A stretch of 64,000 nucleotides of DNA from Cryptomeria japonica (lineage: Eukaryota > Streptophyta > Pinopsida > Cupressales > Cupressaceae). A program made the position numbers and the translations under genes. The notes beneath the pieces are model-generated. The model had not been told where the DNA came from. It did not search any database and worked only from the letters and a program-made list of their open reading frames with translations. Positions 46,001 through 55,278 of this stretch are shown here, piece by piece (the first letter of the stretch is position 1; each line of letters begins with the position of its first letter). The stretch is from positions 780,804,119-780,868,118 of the forward strand of contig NC_081414.1 in assembly GCF_030272615.1 (NCBI RefSeq). Direction: 5' to 3'.

Positions 46001-47516
46001 GGCTTTGAGTTACATTAACACTCAAGAGAAGCTTAGCAATAGACATTTGAAATGGATGGAATACCTCCAATCCTTCACCTTCATCATCAAGCATAAGAAG
46101 GGGTAACTTAACAAGGTGGTAGATGCTTTAAGCAGGAAGTTGTTGACAGTTTAGGAACTATAGTTACAGAGCATAGGAATAGAAGGTTTCAAGGACCTCT
46201 ATGAAAGAGATGAAGACTTCTCATCAGCTTACAAGGTTTGCAAGGAGTTTGAGAAGAATTTCCATGGTGATTATGCAGATTACACTCTCCAAAATGGTCT
46301 CTTGTTCAAAGGTAATCAGTTGTGTGTGCCAAGAGTATCCATAAGGGAAAACCTCATTCAAGAGAAACACAATGGTAGTTTAAGTGGACACTTTGGAGTC
46401 AACAAAACTTTGGATTTAGTACAGAGGTACTACCATTGGCCAAAGTTGCCAAGAGATGTGAAGAGGTATGTGGAGCAATGTGGTGTGTGTCAAAGAGCAA
46501 AAGGAGGATCAAGAAATGCAGGTCTCTATCAACCACTGTCCGTCCCAAATAGGCATTGGGAATGTGTAAGCATGGAATTTGTAGTAGGACTTCCCAAGAC
46601 AAAGACAGGTATGGACAACATCTATGTGGTAGTAGATAGAATTTCCAAGATGAGCCATTTCATTCCATGTAAGACGACACATGATGCTAGCTATGTTGCA
46701 CATCTCTTCTTTAAGGAGATTATTAGGATTCATGGACTCCCTTTAAGCATCGTTTCAGACAGGGACATCAAGTTCATGGGCCATTTTTGGCAAACATTAT
46801 GGAGGAGACTTAGAACTAACCTCTCATTTAGCTCAATTTACCACCCACAAACTAATGGTCAAACTGAAGTCATCACTAGGGTATTAGGCAACTTGTTGAG
46901 GTGTTTAACTAAGGAGTATGGGCAGACAAGGGATCTAATTATTCCTTAATCAGAGTATGCATATAATGACAGTGTGAATAAGACCACTGGAAGAAGTCCT
47001 TTTGAGGCTGTCTATGGTAGACATCCAAGAGGAGTGTGTGAACTCAGGGAACTTGGTTCCATGGAGATGAAGAGTGGGCAAGATGAGGACTTCACTCAAA
47101 CCATCAAAGCAGTCCAAGAGCAAGTCAAGAAATCCATCCTTGATTCCACTAAAAAATTGAAGGCCAAAATGGATGAGAAAAGGAGAGAGGTTCATTTCAA
47201 GGTGGGTGACTATGTGATGGCCCATTTGAGAAAAGTTAGGATGCAAAGTGGTAAGCCTACCAAACTACAAATGAAGAGGGTAGGACCTTGTAGAATTCTA
47301 GAAAAATATGGTGAGAATGCTTATAAGGTTGAACTTCCTTCAGACTTAGCCATTTCACTAGTCTTCAATGTTGCTGATCTGATCATGTACAAGGGTGAGA
47401 TAGAAGGGCAGACTGAGAACCACGCCAAGGTACTACAAGACTTGGATGTGAATGCCTTACCTCAAGTGAAGCAGCCTATAGTAGAGGATATCTTGGAGTC
47501 AAGGGTGAAGAAGTAG
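43014..47516 (+). pseudogene. gag-pol: Chromovirus Gag-Pol in a single frame of about 1,500 codons, nonsense codons only
   Basis: All pieces lie in one frame. Gag has LPHFSGRMDIDTVMEWI and LRGAALTWWKYLQ. A knuckle NxGQLGHPTYRC follows, with a stop at its second Cys. The protease reads IVDSGSTDNI (about 44310). RT has KSRICTNSRAINR and KLDLKSGYH, with YLDE where YLDD is expected (about 45350). RNase H has ECDASG and TDNQALSYI. Integrase has an H/H/CC zinc region (CGVCQRAKGG). Its core carries Glu in SMEFVVGLP where the first catalytic Asp belongs, Asp in SDRDIKF and Glu in NGQTEVI. The end has a GPCRILEKYG motif and a shortened chromodomain (ILESRVKK ... PISEATWVEE). Internal stops include 43149, 43575, 44421, 44979, 45188, 45272, 46104 and 46947, and most fit CAG, CAA or CGA. 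The start ATG at 43014 is 27 bases after the primer site. Confidence 0.92.
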
Positions 47517-47620
47517 TGGGCAGATCAACCTATATCTGAAGCGACTTGGGTGGAGGAGAGCAAGTTCAAGAAGCTTGGCATTGATCCAGCTCTTCTCACT
47601 CCCCTAATTCCTTAGTTTGT
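47517..47620 (+). other. End of the chromodomain reading and 3' untranslated region
   Basis: The reading continues past a TAG at 47514 with WADQPISEATWVEE and KKLGIDPALL, the usual end of a chromodomain-containing integrase. Residues in the middle of the chromodomain are missing. Confidence 0.6.
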
Positions 47621-47635
47621 TGCAGATGGGGAGTA
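47621..47635 (+). other. Polypurine tract of the chromovirus
   Basis: GCAGATGGGGAGTA directly precedes the LTR start TGGTATAGG. Confidence 0.7.
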
Positions 47636-49222
47636 TGGTATAGGAGAACCCTTCAAAGGGATCCCACCATTTTATTTTGATTGTGTTCTTGCTTCTTTGT
47701 GAAGCCATTCTATCTAAAATAAAGAGCCATGTGCTCATTGGTCCTAGTTGAGGTCTTAGGGTCATAAGTCAAGATTGAGATTTTCTTGAAAGTAGAGGGC
47801 ATGTGTTCCTTTGAGGTGTTTAGGGGTCCTTAATGTAATGATGGTTTCCTTAGGTTAGCCCAATGTGGGTCTAGGAGTCAAGAAAAGCAACATTGAGAAA
47901 GTTGCTCAAAAGTTGCAAAAGTTCCATGACCACTTTTAAAAGTTGTCAAGCGACTTTTCCACCATGAGGTCAAAATATTTAATGTAGCATAGACAACCCT
48001 AATATGGGCACACAAAATAAGGCAAAGGTGCTATAAGAAATTGAAAACCATAAGTTAATGGGTTGGATGTCAGATGCTGTACGGCCCAAGCAAAGTGACT
48101 TGATTGTGACTGTAATTTTGTTGCCAGTTGGCACAGATGGAGTAAAGGAAGATTGTTAATGGATTGATTTTAGTGCAAAGCTATGTGGAGTGTCTTTTAT
48201 GATGTATTAAATTTCATTTTTAGTATTTAGATTAGGTTTTTATTTGTAAGTGAGGTGTGTTTGTGAATACTTTGTAAATTGTCTTCTCTTTGTCCAGTTT
48301 TGGATTGGTTTGAATAAATGGGTTCATAACTCCATTCCCCATTGTGGACTCACCATGAAACCATGGGGAAGGAGAGTAAAGACCCTATACCATATTTCAA
48401 TGCAAGAAAGGCCCTTAAAAATGCAAGGAGGCCATTTCAAGACCCACTCCTAGGCGAGACTGGACAGTGCCCAGTTAGGAAGGGTTAAGTTGCAGAGGTC
48501 TTGGAGAGAAAGGAAGGTCAGAGGAGGAGGCACCCTTTGGAGGAGTTGTAGAGGGGTGAGTGGAGCACCATTGGTGTGAAGCAGGAGCTTCCACCAATCT
48601 AGATAAGGTGGCAAGAATACCAAACCTACACTGTGACCCTGGCAGGCCTAAAAACCCTCTTAAAAACCCTTAAAAACCTTGAAATCCACCTAAGGCAGTG
48701 TACAGACACTTGGAGGCCTAAAACCTAAAAAATCCTTGATTCCTTGCCAAATAAATAGTAGGTCTTTTAGGAAGTTTCACAACCAAGTGCATCATTTGCA
48801 AGAGGGAGCCCTAAAGGACCGGGTAGGAGGCCTAATTAGTCAAAATCCTTGTAGCCCTATTTTGTAGGCAAAACATAAAATACTAAAATCGGTAAGGAGT
48901 TGAAAGCTTGAAACCTCTTGGGGGCACATGAATGGGTGGAAGAACCATGTGTTAGACCTGATCCATCCTTGCTAAGACCTAGGAAGGTGTGGTACAAGCC
49001 AAACCATTATTAACTTAAGTAAGGGTTCTTTGAGTTTCATGAGTAGGTGAGACGTTAGGAGTGAAAATTCAAATTGTTGGTGGGTGGATTGGGCAAGGTC
49101 AGGGGTTTCCACAAGTAGAGGAAGTCCTAGAGACCCTAGGGTGTGGTTAGGACACCTGGTGATACAATGAAAGGATCCAAGAGCATAGACTAGGCTAGTC
49201 TATCCCATACCCCATCCCATCA
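47636..49222 (+). repeat. 3' LTR of the chromovirus (1587 bp)
   Basis: It matches 41379-42972 with substitutions and small indels (several percent by eye) and ends CATCCCATCA. Confidence 0.93.
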
Positions 49223-50453
49223 AAAATTAACCAAGAAATGTTCCTTCTTCACTTTTCTGATCAAATTTTCCATTTCTGTCATCTTTGTGAACATAGCATC
49301 TACTTCCTAAGATTTTAAAATAACTTACATTAGGTTTCTTGTCATACCAGATTTCATATGGTGTCTTCATAGTTCCTTTCTTCAGTTGAACTCAGTTTAG
49401 GGTATAAACTGCAGTGTTGATTGCTTCTCTCCAAAACATTTGAGGTACCCTATTTTCTATCATCAAGGTTCTTGCACAATCCACAATTGATCTATTTCTT
49501 CTCCTAGCTATCCCATTTTACTGAGGTGTTCTTGGTGCAGATACTTGCCTTTTATACCATGATCATTGCAGAACAAGTTAAATTCATCAGAAGTGAACTC
49601 TCCTCCTTTATCAAATCTAAGACATTGCAGTTGTCTTCCTGTTTCATTTTCAACTCTTTCCTTGTACCATTTAAACATTTGAAAAGATCTTGATTTTTCT
49701 TTTAAAAACATGACTGACATCATCCTTGAGTAATCATCCACAAATAATATGAAATATTTATCACCATAATAACTTTGAACTTTCATAGGACCACAAAGAT
49801 CAGTGTGTACTAGATCTAAAATTCCTTTAGAATTTTAGGACTTAACTTGTAAATCTTGATCTTGTCATCTTACCCATTTGGCATCCTTGGCACATAACAT
49901 TCTCAGGCTTTTCAAGACTTGGTAAACCTCTTACTCGGTGCTTCTTACTTATTTTGATCAGATTATCAAAATTTACATGACAAAACCTTTTATGCCATAA
50001 CCAGGTATCATCTATCTTTGCATAAAGACACTTGTTCCAAGTTGAGTCAAGATGAAATGTATTACCTTTTGTTTGTGTCCCTGTAGTAGCTAACTTTCCA
50101 TGCTTGTCATGTACTTTGACAATTCCTTTATGAAATTCTATTTGGTATCCTGCATTGTTTAGATGTGCTACACTCAACAAATTGTATTTCAAACCTTCAA
50201 CCTAGTATACATCATCACATTTAGCATTGTCAAGAAGTGTTATAGATCCTTTACCTTTCCCTAGACATGGTGCATCATTACCAAATCTTACATAGCCTCC
50301 ATCATAGTCTTCTAGTTTAACAAACTTGTGTTTATCACCTATCATGTGATGTGAGCATCCACTGTCTATGATCCAATAGTCATTATTATTTATGTGAGAT
50401 ATTAAGGCTTTTTCTTCATACCTTTCTTCATCTGATCCATCTTTAATAGCCAC
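49223..50453 (-). pseudogene. pol: Host copia protease and integrase
   Basis: Minus-strand pieces give the protease YWIIDSGCSHHMIGDKHKF (50453-50202). GAG-pre-integrase follows with [14 protein letters not shown] and CQGCQMGK (50192-49842), then the integrase core with VDDYSRMM and RFDKGGEF (49786-49508). A frameshift falls between the last two. The integrase end is split by the chromovirus at 49222/41379. Confidence 0.88.
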
Positions 50454-50602
50454 ATAAAAAAATTCCTCAGTATCAGTTTCATTAGATTAACATCATTGGA
50501 TTCCTCATTAGCTACTAGACATGTCTTTCTATCTCTTCTTCTAAAGTCTCGGTGTCCTCTATATTGGTTGTCTTTCTGCCTGTTATCTCAGTATTCTCCC
50601 TT

Positions 50603-51373
50603 TTAACTAGATTCTTTGTCAGGACAGTTAGAAGCCATATGTCCTATTTTATCACAATTGAAACATTTTAAAGGTAGCTTTCCTTTATACTCACCTTTTC
50701 CTCTTAGTAACCTTCTGGCTAATAATGCTTCAAACTCTTCTTGCTTCTTGATTTCCTCATACAATTTGTGCACTTTTTCCATATTCTTGTGAAATCTTTC
50801 ACTTGCTCCACTATTATCCCCTTCAGAGTACTTACTCATTCTATCATTGTAATCATCAGATTTACCAATATGAAAAGAACTGAATGCATATTCTATTTTA
50901 GTTACCGAAGACCCACTGTTATCAAAATTACTTAACTCAAATGCATGTAGCTTACCAATAGTAGCATCCAAAGAAACTAGCATGTTAGGTACATGCCTCA
51001 ATTCATTGATTGTAGAGACTCGAATAGCATAAGCTAGTAGAAGGGTTCTCAACAACTTACTTGTTATATCCTTTTCTTCAATAGTTCCACCTACTCCTTT
51101 AATTTGATTGACAATCTCCTTGAGTCTTGTACTGTATTGTGTTATGTTCTCACCTTCATTCATTCTCATGGATTCAAGTTGTCCTCTTAGACTATCTACT
51201 TTTTCTTTTTGAAAATGTTCATCACCTCCATACATAGATATGAGCTTAGTCCACATTGCTTTTGCATCATTACAACCTTCTAGATCATTAAACTCTGAGT
51301 CGGTTAATGCTGATGTTATTTCAATCATAGCTTGAATATGTTCTTTCTTTGCCTTAATCTCTTCCAAGGTCAT
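50603..51373 (-). pseudogene. gag: Host copia Gag, 256-codon open frame
   Basis: It encodes a UBN2-type capsid region (AMIEITSALTDSEF, AMWTKLISMYGGDEHFQ, ITQYSTRLKEIVNQIKG). A good zinc knuckle CFNCDKIGHMASNC lies near the end. This frame is open but lacks the usual first 60-80 residues, which lie upstream (51374-51560) in a broken frame. Confidence 0.88.
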
Positions 51374-51565
51374 AGGGCTGGTGCTTGGTGCAATTTAATC
51401 ATTCTCTAGATAATATGTTGCATATTCTCCAATTCCTAATAAATGCAACTTCATCCTTTTCTGCCATGTGGAGAAACTTGACTTGTTCAGCTTCGGTGCA
51501 TCCCTTTTATACATCTTCGGATCTTTGCCTCAAGTACCTTTAAACTTTTTTTTCTGGAGTCCTTA

Positions 51566-51577
51566 GCTCTGATACCA
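51566..51577 (-). other. Primer-binding site, tRNA-iMet type (host copia)
   Basis: GCTCTGATACCA is the exact complement of TGGTATCAGAGC and lies two bases inside the 5' LTR. Confidence 0.95.
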
Positions 51578-51579
51578 AT

Positions 51580-52424
51580 TGTTAGTTTTGATACTAATTG
51601 TAAATTACAGATGCTAATAGCTAACAAGATGAGAGGGGGGGGGGGGGGTGAATCATACAAACTTAAACTTCCATAAAATCAACAGATTCAACCTCGGTAA
51701 CTTCTACTTTAGCAACATAACCAAAAACTGCTAAACATGTTAACTCATAAACACATAATCATCATAACACTAGATTTAACGTGGAAACCCAAATAGGGAA
51801 AAACCACAGTGAGATTTTGAACGCACTAAGAAACATACTCTTCTAGAGTATGCTCGGTTAAAAGAAAATCCTGTTAAAGATTACAAACACATTGCTAGAT
51901 GTGACCCGGTTAAGGGATTTCCCTCAGATTTGTTAGGATCTTCACTTTGTTAGAAGTGACCTTGTCAAAGGATTTCAAACACTCATTTAGAATGTTACCT
52001 TGCTAGAGGGTTTACAAATAAGACTATTAAGTTCGCTCAGTTAAGAGATTTTCTGTCACTTACAAAATAACAGTAGTAAAATATATCTGCAACTTCACAT
52101 CTAAAATGCTAAAGTAGATTCTTATTTGCTCAAAAAAATCTAGTCATAGGACTTATCTTGTCCCTCTGCTGGGCTCTCTACTCTATTATTCAAACAGGTC
52201 TTCAAGCTTTTGTGCTCGGTAATCACTATGTAGCATCCCTGTGCTTACACTTGCCCGCATACATTATTTATTAACAACTCCTTATTTATAAACAATTGCT
52301 AACCGCTTAATCTCCTTGATCACATTTCCCATGATCAATCTTAGCCATCAGATCTTCAAACTTGACCAAGTTCAATGTATCCTTCCGATTTGAAAATGTT
52401 TTACCTTGCCTCGGGACTTGCATT
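51580..52424 (-). repeat. 5' LTR of the host copia, first part
   Basis: It begins TGTTAGTTTTGATACTAATTG and matches the left LTR. It contains a run of 14 G at 51635-51648 where the other LTR has 8. It is interrupted after GACTTGCATT by the pol-less element and resumes at 60184. Confidence 0.92.
52420..52424. other. Target-site duplication GCATT (pol-less element), left copy
   Basis: GCATT is repeated at 60179-60183. The uninterrupted LTR at about 38300 carries GCATT once at this place. Confidence 0.95.
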
Positions 52425-53588
52425 TGTTGGCATTTTTGTTGTTTATGTTGTGATTATCATTGATGGACACACACTTGTATTGAGATCCCCTTTATATGTA
52501 TGAGCTTATGCTCAACCAGTATTTGTTCCAAGTGGTATGTTGTATACTAGTCTCTAGACTAGTAGTGATTTTGTAGAATGTGTTTCCCAGTCTGAAGTGG
52601 CATGTCGACCCCAAGTGGTTCACAGATCACAAACAGTACGAGGGAGAAAAGTAGCACAACACATTCTTACCAGTCTTCTTTTTTGTCAAACTGACAACCG
52701 GTATTTTGTATGAACCAGTAATACTCTGTGATGAGTTACAAACTGGCATTTTGTGATGAGTTACCTATCCACCGATTGTTTGAAGGTGCCGACACATTGA
52801 TGGTGATTCTTGTGTCATGTTACTAAGTATGTCTAGATTCATTGAACCTAGGAAATTGGAAAGAAATCCTATTGGACCGACATGAAATCAGATTCCTTTA
52901 AAAGGACATCATGTCTAGGGTTTTAAGTTGTTGCAAAATGTGTTAATGTTGAGCTCGGGTTTAAGGTGGAAGTTGAGAATGATCTTATCTGAGAAGATCA
53001 AGTTGTAACTATGAGAGAGAGAGAAAACTGAAGTACTGTTGGAATGCATTAGTTGTGAGCAATACTGGATCTAACCAAGCAATTTGCACTATTAGATAGA
53101 TCAAACACTTGTTGATTACTCATATCTTTGACAAGTCTGTAGCCCTTAACCGGGTAGGCCTCAAAGACTTTGTAAAACCCTCTAACAAGGTGGTTCACAC
53201 ATGTGAATCTAAAATCCTCTAACAAGGTAGTCTTTAATCAGACTTATCTCCTAATAGAGATTGAGATTCCTAACAAGATCTGTTCTAGTGAAGAACATTG
53301 TAAAACCTTAACCAGTATGACCTTAACAGGTCTGGTTTCTATTCTATAGATAGTGACTTGTGAGTTCCATCTCACCATTGTTTTTCCCAGTTGGGTTTCC
53401 ATGTCAAATATCCTGTGTTATGGTTGCAATTCTTTTGTGGGTGAATGCTTTATTTGCATTTTGGTTTGCATGTGTGGTAACCAGTTTAATTGTTAGACTG
53501 CTTTACTGGTTTATCTTTAGACTGTGTAAGTATTTTAGTGCAGTAGTTTTTGGCATACTAATTCACCCCCCCCTCTTAGTATTCATCA
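52425..53588 (+). repeat. 5' LTR of the pol-less element (1164 bp)
   Basis: It starts TGTTGGCATTTTTG and ends TATTCATCA. It has the palindrome-like CTCTAACAAGGT and CTTAACCGGGT series (about 53145-53345) and the conserved GTTTTTCCCAGTTGGGTTTCC motif (about 53380). Confidence 0.95.
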
Positions 53589-53590
53589 AT

Positions 53591-53602
53591 TGGTATCAGA
53601 GC
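53591..53602 (+). other. Primer-binding site, tRNA-iMet type (pol-less element)
   Basis: TGGTATCAGAGC lies two bases after the LTR end. Confidence 0.95.
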
Positions 53603-53638
53603 CATCCTTTCTATAAGTTTAACCACTTGGAAAGAGAT

Positions 53639-54834
53639 ATGGGGGAATACACCTTGAGGGAACTTACTCAACAACTCACTAAGTCTAAGCAAGCCTATGA
53701 TGATCTTATGGTCAAATACAAGGCATCTCAAGCAAAAAGAAGAGAACATGCAAAGAGGCTGATGGAACTATCTAAAAGTAGTTGGAAGGACTGACTATTC
53801 AGTTTAGTCAAGAGCTTGAGAATTGGAGAAAAGTGGAAGATGTGGTAAAAGACAGAGATCATGAGATCTCCAAGTTGAAACATGAGATTAGTGCACTAAC
53901 TGCTCACCTTCATGAGAGTAGAATGGAAAAAGAAGACATGCAAGGAGAACTAAATATTGCCATCTCTGAAAATGCAAGTCTTATGGAGACAAACACTGCT
54001 ATTTCCAAAGAACTCTTTGAGTCAAAGGAAATACTTGCTAAGTTTGGCAAAAGTACAATCAAGCTAGAGAAAAAGCTTGAGTCATCTAGACTGGCAAATA
54101 ATACTAATGGTCTTGGTTTTTCTGGACATGAGGAAGGAGAATCCTTAGGAACAAATGCTAAAGCATCAAAGAAGCAACCGGTACTCAAAGGAAAAGGTAA
54201 GAAAAAATTCAAACCTATTTGCTTTAACTATCTTAAAGAAGGACACACTGCCAATGCATGTAGGAGCAAAGCCTACAATAATTTTCCCTATTTTATCAAC
54301 AATGTACCTAGATCCAATAAGTTCAATGGTCATTGTTATGCATGCAACAAGTTTGGGCATAGAGCATTTGAATGTAGGTCTGTAATGGATAACACTAGAA
54401 GATATCCTTAGAGGACCCAAGGAACTGGTCCTGAACCTTTTATGAACTGGAACCACAACTGGTTTAATGTCTTCAATCATCAGTCAAGAAGTGGTGGTCA
54501 TCAAGCAGCAACCAGATGGAGAGAAAGGTGTATGATCTATCATGGTCATGGTCACACTGCTGCAACATGTAAAAGAAAGAATGGAAACATGCACAATGGA
54601 CCTTGGAGAGCACCTAGACTTGTTTGCTATCACTGCAACAAACTGGGTCACATTGCAAGATTCTGCAGAAGTGGAAAAAGTATATCTGATGATATACTGG
54701 TCACTCAGGAGGGAGAAATAGATGTTGAAAAAGTTCAAGGAGACATGAAGAAAACATGGAAGAAGAAACCAATATTGTCGGAGGAGGAACTAGTTTCTGC
54801 ACCTAGTGTGGAAATATCAGAACCGGCAAACTAA
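53639..54834 (+). pseudogene. ORF1: coiled-coil protein with four zinc knuckles (nucleocapsid-like)
   Basis: It starts at ATG 53639 (MGEYTLRELTQQLTKSK). The first 190 residues are heptad-like and charged (RDHEISKLKHEISALTAHLHE, LEKKLESS), so a coiled coil is likely. No UBN2 capsid domain is seen. Four CCHC-type knuckles follow: CFNYLKEGHTANAC and CMIYHGHGHTAATC (each with Tyr for the second Cys), CYACNKFGHRAFEC and CYHCNKLGHIARFC. The frame shifts near 53780 and has a TAG at 54409 that fits CAG. It ends at TAA 54832. Total length is about 398 codons. Likely role is RNA binding, as a Gag-like protein with the capsid replaced or lost. That is inference from the knuckles and position. Confidence 0.8.
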
Positions 54835-54843
54835 GCCTCAAAG

Positions 54844-54857
54844 GCTTAGGGGGAGCA
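54844..54857 (+). repeat. GCTTAGGGGGAGCA, copy 1 (internal polypurine-like word)
   Basis: This 14-base word follows ORF1 and is repeated exactly at 58910-58923 after ORF2. It resembles a polypurine tract. Confidence 0.7.
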
Positions 54858-55012
54858 AATGACGAAATGCTTTTGAACCCCCAGTTGACACCGGTAAAAG
54901 ACCTTAACTGGTATGTGATACCTATTGCTTGGTAGAAGACCAAAAATGGTAAAAAGGCAAATTAGGGTTTATGCCCTAATAGAGGAGCATTAATGATGGT
55001 AGGTGAGAGACA

Positions 55013-55020
55013 TATATAAA
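55013..55020 (+). promoter_or_regulatory. TATA box, possible independent promoter of ORF2
   Basis: TATATAAA lies about 265 bases before the ORF2 start. It is followed by an A-rich leader ending in AGCCCTAAATTC, which looks like a plant gene 5' region. Transcription start is not proven. Confidence 0.45.
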
Positions 55021-55278
55021 TGCAATTTTTCAAATCATTTCTCACTATCTATTTTCGAACGAAGAAAATTTTTCAAGTGCAGAGCAAAGAAAAGGTGATT
55101 TGAGCTTAGATTTCAAGAAATTGGATAACCTTGAAAGAGATTCAAATCTAGTTTGCAAGTGGTAGTGGAGAACTCAAAGCGGTGATTTGGCATCCGACAA
55201 AGAGTGAAGTGAAGCAGAATCAAGAAGCCCTAAATTCACTTTTGAAAGGTATTTTTCATGTTCTTGAAATACTCTTCA

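Larger units (their letters stand above)
41379..49222 (+). mobile_element. Ty3/gypsy chromovirus inserted in the host copia, 7.8 kb
   Basis: It has LTRs of 1594 and 1587 bp, a tRNA-iMet-type primer site and a gag-PR-RT-RH-IN order. A chromodomain-like C-terminus identifies a chromovirus. Flanks read GGAAAAA before and AAAATT after, so the 5-bp duplication is AAAAA/AAAAT (4 of 5). Joining the flanks restores the copia integrase-end reading (GTFLG ... SKSKAFKC). Confidence 0.93.
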
